Part shown: positions 18,200-27,896 of the stretch, piece after piece | How the letters are laid out: each line of letters begins with the position of its first letter | Numbering within the stretch: position 1 is the first letter of the stretch | NCBI GenBank assembly: GCA_027450185.1 | Contig: DAIDKF010000013.1 | Coordinates: 1-64,000, forward strand | Direction of reading: 5' to 3' | Length of the DNA stretch: 64,000 bases | Source: Granulicella sp. | GTDB taxonomy: Bacteria > Acidobacteriota > Terriglobia > Terriglobales > Acidobacteriaceae | Made by a program: the position numbers and the translations under genes | The notes under the pieces: model-generated | Databases searched by the model: none | Told to the model about the DNA's origin: nothing | The model's input: only the letters and a program-made list of their open reading frames with translations

Positions 18200-18631
18200 C
18201 TAGTTACCGGCCTCGACCTGCGGCGTAATGATCGCAATATTCGTAACGTCGGCCTGCTTGCCGAATCCGATCGCCTCTGCGACACTGCCGAAGTTCAGGT
18301 CACGATCGCCCTTGACGAACATCACCTTCTCCTGCCGCGTCTCATAGATTTTGGTCAACTCCGACGCCATCTGGTCCTTGGGAAAGGTCTGGTCGTTGAT
18401 CTTGTAGGTCGGCACAGCCCCGGTGTTGAGCACCTGAACAACGATCGTGCGGTCATTCGGCTGGGACTGCTGCTTGTCCTTGGGCGGCTGCGGCACCAGC
18501 GTATCCAGGCCCTTCGGCGTGGTCGGCTGAATAACCATGAAGATGATCAGAAGCACCAAGAGAACGTCGATCAACGGCGTGACGTTCATGTCTGAAACTG
18601 CACCGCCTGTTGAACCACCACCCATTGCCAT
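18200..18631 (-). CDS. Biopolymer transport protein ExbD/TolR family (second copy)
   Basis: 143 residues: one membrane helix (~17-36) preceded by SDMNVTPLIDVLLVLLIIFMV. The Asp in NVTPLIDV is the proton-carrying residue of ExbD/TolR. A periplasmic domain follows. With the ExbB homologue it forms the proton channel that energises TonB. It is 88 nt downstream of another exbD. Tandem exbD copies are common in Acidobacteriota clusters and may form mixed stators. Confidence 0.9.
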   Translation of the reverse strand: MAMGGGSTGGAVSDMNVTPLIDVLLVLLIIFMVIQPTTPKGLDTLVPQPPKDKQQSQPNDRTIVVQVLNTGAVPTYKINDQTFPKDQMASELTKIYETRQEKVMFVKGDRDLNFGSVAEAIGFGKQADVTNIAIITPQVEAGN

Positions 18632-18719
18632 AGTGAGACTCCTTCGTTTCCTTGCTTATCCTTGCCTTCAGGCCGCGCTGTACATGTTTCGCGCGTACCC
18701 ATCACAACCTGCCGCCCTG

Positions 18720-19166
18720 TTACTGGCCGGCGTTGTAGGTCTTGTCCGTCATCAGGTTCAGCGTGTTGACGCCGGCGCCGCGCAGCGCATCAATCGCATC
18801 TTCCACCTTGCCGAAGTTGGCCCGCGTATCCGCGCTCAGGTAGACCGATTTGTCGTCACCAGGATTGCTCTTCAACGCCTCCAGGCCCTGCACTCTGCTG
18901 GTCAGATCCGCGAGCGAGCCTACCTTGTCGCCGCGAACGAACATGGAACCATCGCGCGTTACGGCTACCGTAATCGCATCTTCCTTGTTAGCTGCGTCCA
19001 GAATCACCGCCGCACTCACCCTGGGCAGATCCACCGTGATCTTGTCCCCCAGCATCGGAGTGATGACCATGAAGATGATCAGAAGCACGAGCATCACGTC
19101 CACCATCGGCGTCACGTTGATGTTCGAGTTTACCTTCTTGCCCTCGTCCCGCTTTGCTATCGACAT
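18720..19166 (-). CDS. Biopolymer transport protein ExbD/TolR family (first copy)
   Basis: 148 residues with NVTPMVDVMLVLLIIFMVI, the single membrane helix with the conserved Asp, and a periplasmic domain that includes YLSADTRANFGKVEDAIDALR. It differs clearly from the neighbouring copy, so the duplication is not recent. It lies between exbB and the second exbD on the same strand. Confidence 0.9.
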   Translation of the reverse strand: MSIAKRDEGKKVNSNINVTPMVDVMLVLLIIFMVITPMLGDKITVDLPRVSAAVILDAANKEDAITVAVTRDGSMFVRGDKVGSLADLTSRVQGLEALKSNPGDDKSVYLSADTRANFGKVEDAIDALRGAGVNTLNLMTDKTYNAGQ

Positions 19167-19348
19167 ATAAAGTGCACTCCGTTTGGGTCGCGGCCGCCGT
19201 CAGCGACGTCCTGCCCTGGCTATTGTTGCGGAGAGCCCGAGGTCCCGGACACCGTTCGCTTCGATGTCCGGGAGATCTCCAGCGTGATTCCCGCAAGGTC
19301 GTGCTTGACTGCCATGCACCGGCTCAATCCGGAACCGGCCGGCAGGGT

Positions 19349-20098
19349 TTAGCGGTGTGACTGTTTGATGAAGTAGTCCACCAGCTCCGACGAGCTGTTG
19401 TCCATCTCCACGTCGAACGATTCCACCTTGCCGGTGAAGTAGTTGAACGTCATAACGGCAGGGATCGCCACCAGCAGGCCGAACGCGGTCGTTACCAGCG
19501 CTTCAGAGATACCGCCGGCGACGGCCGCCAGCCCCTGGCTCTTGGTGGTTGCAATCGCTTTGAAGGCGTTGAGGATACCTACGACCGTTCCGAACAGCCC
19601 GATGAACGGTGCCGTCGATCCAATCGTCGCCAGGCCGCCGAGGCCCTTCTTCAGCTTCGCATGAACGATCGCCTCGGAGCGCTCCAGAGCGCGCTTCGAG
19701 CTCTCGATCTGCTCCTCCGAGATCGCCCCGCCCGAACCAAACGAGCGGAACTCGGTCAGGCCTGCCGTCACCACCTCAGCAAGGTGCGACTTCTTCGAGC
19801 GATCGGCAACCTTGATCGCCTCGTCCAGACGGCCTTCCTTGAGCGCGCCCGCAACCTTGGGGGCAAACTCGCGCGACTGCTTGCGCGCAGCCGAAAAATA
19901 CAGGGCACGGTCGATCATCACGGCCAGCGACCAGATCGACATGATGAACAACAGAATGACGACGAGCTTGGCAGGAACGCCCATCTGCGCCCACAGGGCT
20001 GCAGGACCGAAGCCAACTTCGGCAGGTGCGTCTTGAAGATACATGGCAAGTGAAGCTGCGGGTGCGTGAGCGAAGTTAGCAAGATGAGCGAGAATCAC
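19349..20098 (-). CDS. MotA/TolQ/ExbB proton channel family protein
   Basis: 249 residues from a GTG at 20098. That start was chosen because AGGAGG lies 9 nt upstream; a longer frame to 20152 runs through the ribosome site. Three membrane helices, with GLGGLATIGSTAPFIGLFGTVVGILNAF and the third-helix region GISEALVTTAFGLLVAIPAV typical of ExbB/TolQ. It makes the ring that surrounds ExbD in the inner membrane and powers TonB. Gene order tonB-exbB-exbD-exbD. Confidence 0.93.
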   Translation of the reverse strand: MILAHLANFAHAPAASLAMYLQDAPAEVGFGPAALWAQMGVPAKLVVILLFIMSIWSLAVMIDRALYFSAARKQSREFAPKVAGALKEGRLDEAIKVADRSKKSHLAEVVTAGLTEFRSFGSGGAISEEQIESSKRALERSEAIVHAKLKKGLGGLATIGSTAPFIGLFGTVVGILNAFKAIATTKSQGLAAVAGGISEALVTTAFGLLVAIPAVMTFNYFTGKVESFDVEMDNSSSELVDYFIKQSHR

Positions 20099-20330
20099 GA
20101 AATCTTTCCTCCTGGGTGGAACTGCGGTGAACTGATACTGCGTATACTGCAAAACTTGGGTTAGATCGAGCCATACTGCTTGATCGCTGACAGCTTAGAA
20201 CAGGAGGATTCGCCTGCTCTCCGAGTGAGTTGCCGAGATTCTTACAATACCTCAGGTTGAGCCCCGTGGCGCGCTGTTGACGAACAGGTTAATAATCAAC
20301 AGATTTCCGCATCCTGCTCTCTCTGCGGTG

Positions 20331-21065
20331 TTAATCGCCGCCGTTGAGCGCGAAGTTCACCGTGATGGTGGTATCCACTTCAGTCGGCTCTCCGTTCAGC
20401 AGATAGGGCTTGTACCTCCACTGCTTCACGGCTTCGAGGGCGTAGTTGTTGAACATTGGATTGCTGCTGCTGGCCACCGCGAGGTTGATGACCGTTCCGC
20501 TCTTGGAGATAATCGCGTGCAGCACAACAGTTCCGCTCATGTGCGCAATCTTGGCAATCGGCGGATACTGCGGCTCGACAAATGCAATACGATTGCCGGC
20601 GATCACACCACCCGAGATGCGGGTTGGGCCAGTCGGCTTGGGCGGTTCCACGTGAATCGCCGGGCCTGTGCCACCGGCGATACCGCCGAACACGCCGCCC
20701 GGAGACCCGCCGGCCATGCCCTGCATACCCGCGACACCCACGCCCGCGCTGGGTGGCGCTTCATCCTTCACCATCTTGATATCCTTGGGGATCTTGGTGG
20801 GCGCGTGCAGCCCTGCGTCGATCTCCGACACGTGAGGAACGACCTTGGCCGCAGGCGGCGGCGGTGGCGGCGGCGGCGGCGGTGGTGGTGGCGGTGCCGT
20901 CAGCGAGGCCGTCAGCGAATTGCGCGGCAGAGCCTCCGGGTAGAGCAGCGGGATCAGGATCATCAACAGGACGATCAGGCCGTTGAAACCAAACGTGGCG
21001 ATCATCCAATACCGTGACTTGGTCTTGAGCTTACCGCCGGATTCCATCAGTGAGTCTTCAAACAT
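20331..21065 (-). CDS. Energy transducer TonB
   Basis: 244 residues from ATG 21065 (GAGG 7 nt upstream; the longer frame to 21113 has no such site). N-terminal cytoplasmic stretch, membrane helix at ~20-42, a run of 14 prolines, a Gly/Pro-rich spacer, and a C-terminal TonB domain (VEPQYPPIAKIAHMSGTVVL ... VKQWRYKPYLLNGEPTEVDT). It spans the periplasm and passes the ExbB/ExbD force to outer-membrane TonB-dependent receptors. No receptor gene lies in this window. Confidence 0.92.
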   Translation of the reverse strand: MFEDSLMESGGKLKTKSRYWMIATFGFNGLIVLLMILIPLLYPEALPRNSLTASLTAPPPPPPPPPPPPPPAAKVVPHVSEIDAGLHAPTKIPKDIKMVKDEAPPSAGVGVAGMQGMAGGSPGGVFGGIAGGTGPAIHVEPPKPTGPTRISGGVIAGNRIAFVEPQYPPIAKIAHMSGTVVLHAIISKSGTVINLAVASSSNPMFNNYALEAVKQWRYKPYLLNGEPTEVDTTITVNFALNGGD

Positions 21066-21306
21066 TAAGCGACCTCGTTCCCGCGAGGGAGAGCTATGAG
21101 CTTTAGACACCAACGTGGTTCAAATTGTTCCCGATGTTTCGCAGCCATTCTGCCGTGAACAACTGTGCTGCCGGAGCGCATGAAACCTCGCTCTGCTGTT
21201 TGGAAAAATTTGACCGGAGTCGATGATGCAGCGTGCTGGTGCTCATCCTACCTCAAATAGTTCCAATTGGGAAAACTGCCCAAAAGGTAGTGCATTTAGC
21301 CCGCAT

Positions 21307-22281
21307 TTACCGCCGGACGACCTTCGCCGCCGGCAGCGCAACCCGCTTGCCCGCTGGTGCTCTCTTTGCGCGCCAGTCCTGGTACGCCACAAGCATCGGC
21401 GCCGCCACCGCAATCGACGAGTACGTTCCGATCGTGATGCCAACCACCAACGCAAAGGAGAAGCCATGCAGCACTTCCCCGCCAAACACATACAGGCACA
21501 GCACCGTCATGAACGTCAGCCCCGACGCAATCACCGTCCGGCTCAGCGTCTGGTTGATGCTGCGATTCACCAGGTCCGCCAGCTTGTCACGCCGGTTCAG
21601 CGCCAGGTTCTCGCGGATGCGATCGAACACCACAATCGTATCGTTCATCGAGTAGCCGACCAGCGTCAGGATCGCCGCCACCACCGTCAGCGTAATCTCC
21701 ATATTCATCAGCGAGAAGAATCCAATCGTGATCAGCGTGTCATGAAACACCGCCACCACCGCGGCCACGCCATAGATCAGTTCAAACCGGAACCACAGGT
21801 AGATCAGCATCCCCAGCAGCGAGTACAGCGTCGCCAGCTCCGCCTCATGCGTCAACTGCTTGCCTGCCGTTGGCCCGACGATATCCACCTGCTGCACCGT
21901 AAACCCCGAGTCGTGATAGCCCGCCGACAGCGCGTTCTCCACCTCCGAGCGCCCCTCGTCGTGTGCCGTATCCTGCGCCGTCGACATCGGCAGCGAGATA
22001 ATCTCCTTGTTGCCCAACTCTCCGCCGCCCACATCCGAGATCCGCTGGATCGTCCAGTCCTTGATCTGCGCCGCGTCCAGCGCTCTGCGAATGTCATCCT
22101 CATGCGGCGTGCTGTCGAACTGAACCGTGATAGCCGTTCCGCCCTTGAAGTCCACGCCCGTCGGAATTCCATGCCAGAACAGCATGCTGAAGATGCCCGC
22201 AACCGAGAAGATCAGGCTGAAGCCGAGGAAGTACCACTTCTTCCCCAGCCAATCGATATTTGCGCTCCGAAACAGTTCCAC
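21307..22281 (-). CDS. secF: Protein translocase subunit SecF
   Basis: Inner-membrane partner of SecD; uses the proton gradient to pull exported proteins through SecYEG. 324 residues, GTG start preceded by GAAGGA. Contains GVDFKGGTAI after helix 1, a short periplasmic domain, and a five-helix bundle with GYSMNDTIVVFDRIREN and the end segment GTYSSIAVAAP. It lies 60 nt after secD in the yajC-secD-secF operon. Confidence 0.95.
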   Translation of the reverse strand: MELFRSANIDWLGKKWYFLGFSLIFSVAGIFSMLFWHGIPTGVDFKGGTAITVQFDSTPHEDDIRRALDAAQIKDWTIQRISDVGGGELGNKEIISLPMSTAQDTAHDEGRSEVENALSAGYHDSGFTVQQVDIVGPTAGKQLTHEAELATLYSLLGMLIYLWFRFELIYGVAAVVAVFHDTLITIGFFSLMNMEITLTVVAAILTLVGYSMNDTIVVFDRIRENLALNRRDKLADLVNRSINQTLSRTVIASGLTFMTVLCLYVFGGEVLHGFSFALVVGITIGTYSSIAVAAPMLVAYQDWRAKRAPAGKRVALPAAKVVRR

Positions 22282-22341
22282 GTTTTCTTTCCTTCGCCCG
22301 CAGTGCAGGCTCTTTACTCTTGGCTTCTAGCTCTTGGCTCT

Positions 22342-23928
22342 TTAGATCGAAAGCTCTGCCGTACCGCGTGCCTTCTTGGTCAGCAGGTAGTCGAAGATGG
22401 TGCGCGACACAAAGACCGCGGTAAAGATATTGGCTATCAAACCGATCGTCAGCGTCACCGCGAATCCCTTCACCGGCCCGGTTCCGAACAGGAACAGAAT
22501 CGCAGCAGAAACCACGGTCGTTACGTGGGTATCGAAGATGGTCGTCCACGCATGCGCAAAACCATCCTGCACCGCTGCTGCGGCCGTCTTGCCCAGCCTC
22601 AGCTCCTCCCGAATCCGCTCGAAGATCAGCACATTCGAGTCCACGCCCATACCGATCGTAAGGATCACGCCGGCAATGCCCGGCAGCGTCAGCGTTGCTC
22701 CCGAGAAGCCCATGAATCCCAGCAGGATCAGCAGGTTCAGCATCAGCGCCAGGTCCGCATTCACGCCCGCGCCCTTGTAGTAGATCAGCATGAAGATCAG
22801 CACCACCACCAGCCCGGCAATCGACGCCACCACGCCTTGATGAATGCTCGCCGCGCCCAGCGTCGGCCCTACCGTCCGCGTCTCCAGGTACGAGATCGAA
22901 GCCGGAAGCGAGCCCGTCCGCAGCATCAGGCTCAGGTCCGCCGCCTGGTCCTGCGTGAACCCTCCCGTGATCCTCCCGGAGTCGCGAATCGCGCTCTCGA
23001 TCCCAGCCACCTCACGCACCTGGTTGTCCAGCACAATGGCCATCTGGCCCGTACCCTTGTTCGCGTCCGTGTACTTGTAGAAGCGGTCGCCGGCTTCGGT
23101 CGTCAGGTTGAACGTAATGTCCGGCCGGCCATTTTCGTCGGTCGAAGGCTGCGCATCGCGGAAGTCCGTTCCCGACACAATCGCCAGCCGCTTCAGCAGG
23201 TAATACTCATCCGGTCCGCCCGCGCCGTTTGACCCCTTCAGCAGCTCGTCCTCCGCTGGAATGCCCCCGGGGTTGGCCTGCGTAGCCTCCGCCACGCTGC
23301 CATAGCTCCCCACCACCGCATGAATCTCCAGCTTCGCGGTCGACTGAATGATGTTCTCCACCCGGCCCGGATCGGACACGCCCGGTAGCTGCACCAGAAT
23401 CTCATTGTCGCCCAGGCCGTACTTCTCGATCACCGGCTCGCTCACGCCCAGCGTATTCACGCGCTCGCGAATCGTATCGATCGACGTGTCCAGCGCCCGC
23501 GCCTCGATCGCCCGAATCTCCGACAGCTTCAGCGTCATCGTGTAGCCGCCGTTGCCCGACGACGAAACATCGTAGCCCGCGTACTCATTGCCCGTCAGAA
23601 CGTCGTGGATCGCGCTCTGCTGCGTCGGCGTTCCACCCGAGATCGTAATCACCTCCGGATGCGCCGGATCCAGCTTCGTCGCCGTCGCCCCCGTCGCCGC
23701 CAGCGCCGTATTCAGCGCCTGCACATCGCGGTCCGTGTCCGAGTTCACCGCCTCCGCCACATGCACCTGCAACACCAGGTGCGTTCCGCCCTTGAGATCC
23801 AGCCCAAGGTTGATGCGGTTCTCCAGCGACTGCTTCAATCCACCATGCGGAATCCCGAAGATCCCGTAGATGAAGAACAGCAGCACTGCGACGATAAAGC
23901 CTGTTCTACTGGCCAGATTCTTTCCCAT
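22342..23928 (-). CDS. secD: Protein translocase subunit SecD
   Basis: 528 residues from ATG 23928 (MGKNLASR). An in-frame ATG at 23964 has a better-spaced AGGA and cannot be excluded. Helix 1 is followed by NLGLDLKGGTHLVLQV, then the large periplasmic P1 region, and six helices including GVDSNVLIFERIREE and the end TFGLIANIF-like segment (IGLIANIFTAVFVSRTIFDYL). Works with SecF and YajC in protein export. Confidence 0.95.
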   Translation of the reverse strand: MGKNLASRTGFIVAVLLFFIYGIFGIPHGGLKQSLENRINLGLDLKGGTHLVLQVHVAEAVNSDTDRDVQALNTALAATGATATKLDPAHPEVITISGGTPTQQSAIHDVLTGNEYAGYDVSSSGNGGYTMTLKLSEIRAIEARALDTSIDTIRERVNTLGVSEPVIEKYGLGDNEILVQLPGVSDPGRVENIIQSTAKLEIHAVVGSYGSVAEATQANPGGIPAEDELLKGSNGAGGPDEYYLLKRLAIVSGTDFRDAQPSTDENGRPDITFNLTTEAGDRFYKYTDANKGTGQMAIVLDNQVREVAGIESAIRDSGRITGGFTQDQAADLSLMLRTGSLPASISYLETRTVGPTLGAASIHQGVVASIAGLVVVLIFMLIYYKGAGVNADLALMLNLLILLGFMGFSGATLTLPGIAGVILTIGMGVDSNVLIFERIREELRLGKTAAAAVQDGFAHAWTTIFDTHVTTVVSAAILFLFGTGPVKGFAVTLTIGLIANIFTAVFVSRTIFDYLLTKKARGTAELSI

Positions 23929-24055
23929 TGTTCTCTTGTTTCCTTCAATACTCCGCGCCTGCATCCATCGCGGGTCCTGCGTCTGAACTTTGCGAAACGT
24001 TGTTTTTCTCTTCGCGGATGCTGCGTGAAAGCCTCTGTCCGCCGCCCGAAAAACC

Positions 24056-24397
24056 TTACGCCTTGCTGCTGTCGTCTTCCGTGGTCACCGCGGCCACAGC
24101 GCTCTTCACCAGTTCCAGCTTCACGCCATCCGGCGCCGTCCGCACCACCAGCACATCGTCCTTGACGCTCACAATCACGCCACGAATCCCGCCATTGGTC
24201 GTCACCCGGTCGCCCGGCTTCAGCGACGCCAGCATCGCCGCCCACACCTTCTGCTTCCGCTGGTTGGGCGCGATCAGCAGAAAATACATCGCAACGAACA
24301 TCAACAGCAGCAGCGGGACTCCGCCAAATTGGCCCAGGATCGATCCCGGCCCAGCCGCACCTGCATACATGAAATCCGCAATACCCAGCGCGCTCAA
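24056..24397 (-). CDS. yajC: Sec translocon accessory protein YajC
   Basis: 113 residues with one membrane helix and the family core YFLLIAPNQRKQKVW..MLASLKPGDRVTTNGGIRGVI. The start is a TTG at 24397 with AGGA 7 nt upstream. First gene of the yajC-secD-secF unit. The ~290 nt between this start and the MATE gene contain the divergent upstream regions and nothing else I can name. Confidence 0.93.
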   Translation of the reverse strand: MSALGIADFMYAGAAGPGSILGQFGGVPLLLLMFVAMYFLLIAPNQRKQKVWAAMLASLKPGDRVTTNGGIRGVIVSVKDDVLVVRTAPDGVKLELVKSAVAAVTTEDDSSKA

Positions 24398-24688
24398 AGC
24401 TATGTCCTACTCGCGCGCCGAACGCACGTACCATCTCATTCGGCAGCGTCTTCCTTGGAAATTTGGGGATTCTCGCTCGTACAGCAAGCACTGGAACTGT
24501 GCCATGCGCCCGAAGTTCCTCCGGACACACGTCCACGAAAGCCAGCCAATCGCACCTGAGCATTAAGCATCGCGGAATGCAGGGGTGATGTCAAGGAATT
24601 GCCGCATCCCATCGCACGTCAAGCCACCCCGCGCGGCTTGCGTGACGTCATTCATCTCCCCCACCTCATCCCTGCGATACCCTTAGCC

Positions 24689-26098
24689 ATGCGCCTCACC
24701 CTCCACGACATCCGCACCGAGCTGCCCCCGCTCGTCCATCTCGCCCTGCCCCTCATCGCCGGCGAGCTCGGCTGGGTCTCCATGTCGCTGGTCGATACCA
24801 TCATGCTCGGCCATCTCCCCAACTCCGCACTCGCCATGTCCGCCGCCGCACTCGCCCAGGTCCTCTTCAATACCTTCTGCTTCGGCGTCGGCGGCGTCCT
24901 CCTCGGCCTCGACACCCTCATCTCCCAGGCCCTCGGCGCCAAACAGCAGCACGAAGCCAACCGCTGGCTCCTCCACGGCCTCGTCATGGCCATCGCTCTC
25001 TCCGCCCTGCTCGTCGCCATCTTCGCCTTCGGCCCGGCACTCCTCATCCACCTTCCCGTTGACCGCGCCATCCTCGCCCAGGCCGTCCCCGCCATGCAGG
25101 GCCTCAACTACGGCACCCTCCCGCTGATGCTCTACTTCTCGCTCCGCCGCTATCTACAGGCTGCGCATCACGGCCGCCCCATCGCCTTCGCCCTCATCTC
25201 CGCCAATCTCGTCAACGCTGCCGCCGACTGGCTCCTCATCTTCGGGCATCGCTGGCCCCTCTTCGGAACCCACTCCCTCGCCATCCCGGCCTTTGGCGTC
25301 GCCGGCTCATCCTGGGCCACCAGCTTCGCCCGCCTCTATCTCATGGCCGTCCTTCTCTTCGCTCTCTGGCGCGCCGACCACCACCACCACTACGGCCTCC
25401 TCGCCGGCCTCCGCCAGAGAGTCTCCCGCCGCATCGAACTCCAGCACCTCCGCCGTCTCTTCCTTCTCGGCGCACCGGCCGGCGCGTCCATCTTCGTCGA
25501 GATCGCCATCTTCGCCCTCGTCACCACCCTCATCGCCACCTTCGGCCGCCTCCCACTCGCCGGCCACGAGGTCGCCCTGCAATGCGCCAGCACCACCTTC
25601 ATGGTGCCCTTCGCCATCTCCGCCGCCACCTCGGTCCGCGTCGGCCACGCCATCGGACGCACCCGTATCGGCGCTGCCACCCCCGGCAACGTCATCGCCG
25701 CCGGCTGGAGCGGCATCGGCACCGGCGCTGCCTTCATGCTCTGCGCCTCCGTCCTTCTTCTCTCCATCCCCGCGCAGATCGCGCGCCTCTTCACCCCCGA
25801 CCCCGGCGTCATCGCCGCCGCCGTCCCCCTCCTCCTCATCGCCGCCGGCTTCCAGTTCTTCGACGGCCTCCAGATCACCGCTACCGGCGCTCTCCGCGGA
25901 GCCGGCAACACCCACATCCCCTTCCTCACCCAACTCATCTGCTACTGGGTCATCGGCATGCCGCTCGGCATCCTGCTCGGCTTCCACGAGAAGCTGGGTG
26001 CAGCCGGCCTCTGGTGGGGCCTGCTCATCGCCCTCACCTGCGGAGCCGTCGCCCTCTGCACCTTCTGGCTCCGCACCACCCGCTCCCTCGCAGCCTGA
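24689..26098 (+). CDS. MATE-family efflux transporter
   Basis: 469 residues, about 12 membrane helices in two homologous halves (LALPLIAGELGWVSMSLVDTIMLG; LFLLGAPAGASIFVEIAIFALV). Multidrug and toxin extrusion pumps use proton or sodium gradients. Start at ATG 24689 rather than the longer frame at 24599, since the hydrophobic core begins ~13 residues later. TACCCT lies 5 nt before the ATG and no ribosome site is visible. Confidence 0.9.
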   Translation: MRLTLHDIRTELPPLVHLALPLIAGELGWVSMSLVDTIMLGHLPNSALAMSAAALAQVLFNTFCFGVGGVLLGLDTLISQALGAKQQHEANRWLLHGLVMAIALSALLVAIFAFGPALLIHLPVDRAILAQAVPAMQGLNYGTLPLMLYFSLRRYLQAAHHGRPIAFALISANLVNAAADWLLIFGHRWPLFGTHSLAIPAFGVAGSSWATSFARLYLMAVLLFALWRADHHHHYGLLAGLRQRVSRRIELQHLRRLFLLGAPAGASIFVEIAIFALVTTLIATFGRLPLAGHEVALQCASTTFMVPFAISAATSVRVGHAIGRTRIGAATPGNVIAAGWSGIGTGAAFMLCASVLLLSIPAQIARLFTPDPGVIAAAVPLLLIAAGFQFFDGLQITATGALRGAGNTHIPFLTQLICYWVIGMPLGILLGFHEKLGAAGLWWGLLIALTCGAVALCTFWLRTTRSLAA

Positions 26099-26323
26099 CC
26101 ACCACAGCCTCCCTCCTGCCTTTGCGGTCGCGTACCGGAGAGCCTCATCCCCCCATCGACACCCATGCAAGGTGACTCATGTCACTGCGGCGGACCCTCG
26201 TCTGATGAAAACTACCCTCTATGGGGCACATGCTCGAAGACATCTCAGCGACAATGCTCGGCTGAAATCTCCCCATCCATCAAACCCGCGCCTCGCAGCC
26301 AGCCGAATCAGAGGAGAACAGCC

Positions 26324-27739
26324 ATGCCTCAGCCCGCAAAAACAATCTTCGCAACTCTCGTCGCCCTCGTTCTCTCGTCCGCCGCCGGCATCACCGGATG
26401 CAGCAGCGGAGGTACCGGCACCAGCACAACACCCCCACCTCCACCCTCCTCCACCGCCGTCCTGATCAACATGGGCGACTCGCCCTCGGACTCCGTGCTG
26501 GAGGCTGCCGTCACCATCAGCGCCATGAGCCTCACCAACGCCGCCGGCGCCACGGTCACCGTTCCCATCTCCTCGCCCATGACCATGGAGCTCGCCCACC
26601 TGGCCGGCACCGTCGCTCCTCTCACCATGCCCAGCATCGCCCAGGGAACCTATAACACCATGTCTCTCACCCTCTCTTCGGCGACCATCTCCACCATGGC
26701 CTCGGGCTCCACCACCCCCGTCCAACAGGTCTTCTCCTCGCCCATGACGGTCAGCATTCCGCTCACCACGCCACTCACCGTCGGCAGCAACGCAATGGTC
26801 ATGAACCTGGATCTCAATCTCGCAGCCTCGGTCGGAACGGCCTCTGGCGGCGGCCTCACCTTCACTCCCACCTTCATGGCCACGGTGAACACCGCCTCCG
26901 GCGCCTCCACCGCCACGCCCGAGCAGGGCGGCATGATGCAGATCGTCGGCAGCGTCTCCACCACCTCCGGCAGCACCTTCACCATGGGCACCCTCCAGGG
27001 CGGCTCCATGAGCTTCACCTCCGGCACCTCCACCGCCTTCATGGGCATGAACGGCCAGTCCCTGACCGGCATGGGCATGATGACCAGCAGCCAGATCCTC
27101 AGCGTCAATGCGACGCTCCAAACCGACGGCACCTGGATGGCCAACTCCGTCACAGCTATGATGGGGTCCGGCGGCGTCATGCCCGTCGGCATCATCACCG
27201 CGGCCAGCGGCACCGGGATCACCATGTTCGCCAACAACGGCGCCGGCTCCGGCATGATGGCCTCCTACCTCGGCGGCGGCATCTCGGCCACCCTGGGCAG
27301 CACCATGACCTACGGTATCGACGATGCTGGCATCACCGGCATGCCCTCCTCGATGCTCTTTGACGCAACCCACATCGGCAAGGGACAGAACGTCGCCATC
27401 GCCGGCAGCGGCGGCATGTCCGCAGGCGGCAGCATGATGGGCGGAGGCATGGGCATGGGCAGCATGTCCGCCACCGGCATCGAGCTCGAGCCCCAGGGCC
27501 TCACCGGCACCGTCTCCAACATGACCGGCAGCGGCTTCACCCTCAACCTCGCCGCTGGCTCTGCCTTCGCCGTCCTCACCGGGACCACCACCATGAACGT
27601 CTCCCAGATCGCCTCCACCCAGATGAACGGCCTCACCCTGGCCAACGGCATCAGCGTTCAGGTCTACGGCTACATGTTCTACAACGCGGGCGCCTACACC
27701 TTCGTCGCCACCCAGATGATGGCCGCGCCCACCGCCTAG
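26324..27739 (+). CDS. Met/Gly/Ser/Thr-rich lipoprotein, DUF4382-like N-domain and DUF5666-like repeats
   Basis: 471 residues from ATG 26324, with AGAGGAGA just upstream. Lipobox GITGC (~26), then a Gly/Thr/Pro linker. The first domain (AVLINMGDSPSDSVLEAAV, ISAMSLTNAAG) resembles DUF4382; later segments (GSVSTTSGSTFTMGTLQGG, GLTGTVSNMTGSGFTLNL) look like DUF5666 beta modules. Methionine is very abundant, for example GGSMMGGGMGMGSM. Met-rich surface proteins sometimes bind copper or silver; that is only a hypothesis. Probably outer-membrane or periplasmic. Confidence 0.7.
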   Translation: MPQPAKTIFATLVALVLSSAAGITGCSSGGTGTSTTPPPPPSSTAVLINMGDSPSDSVLEAAVTISAMSLTNAAGATVTVPISSPMTMELAHLAGTVAPLTMPSIAQGTYNTMSLTLSSATISTMASGSTTPVQQVFSSPMTVSIPLTTPLTVGSNAMVMNLDLNLAASVGTASGGGLTFTPTFMATVNTASGASTATPEQGGMMQIVGSVSTTSGSTFTMGTLQGGSMSFTSGTSTAFMGMNGQSLTGMGMMTSSQILSVNATLQTDGTWMANSVTAMMGSGGVMPVGIITAASGTGITMFANNGAGSGMMASYLGGGISATLGSTMTYGIDDAGITGMPSSMLFDATHIGKGQNVAIAGSGGMSAGGSMMGGGMGMGSMSATGIELEPQGLTGTVSNMTGSGFTLNLAAGSAFAVLTGTTTMNVSQIASTQMNGLTLANGISVQVYGYMFYNAGAYTFVATQMMAAPTA

Positions 27740-27772
27740 TCCCCCCGCTCCAGCGAACCCACGTCCTGCTAT

Positions 27773-27804
27773 GGCGAATCCCCGGCCTCACCCGGGGATT
27801 CGCC
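27773..27804 (+). terminator. Stem-loop terminator after the Met-rich lipoprotein gene
   Basis: A perfect 13-bp stem: GGCGAATCCCCGG (27773-27785) with CCGGGGATTCGCC (27792-27804), 6-nt loop. No T run follows. Confidence 0.7.
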
Positions 27805-27831
27805 GTCTCCGCACACCATATCCTTCATTCC

Positions 27832-27860
27832 TTGAATCGCCCCACCTAAACCGATATAGT
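27832..27860 (+). promoter_or_regulatory. Sigma-70-type promoter for the fucosidase gene
   Basis: TTGAAT (27832-27837), a 17-nt spacer, TATAGT (27855-27860). It lies ~37 nt before the ATG at 27897, directly after the upstream terminator. Confidence 0.6.
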
Positions 27861-27896
27861 CGTCTGCGACGCCCATCCCTCTCCGCGAAGGATCTC

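Noticed and set aside
21223-23232. 669-residue open frame on the plus strand
   Set aside because: Opposite secF/secD; Arg/His/Gln-rich composition of a shadow frame.
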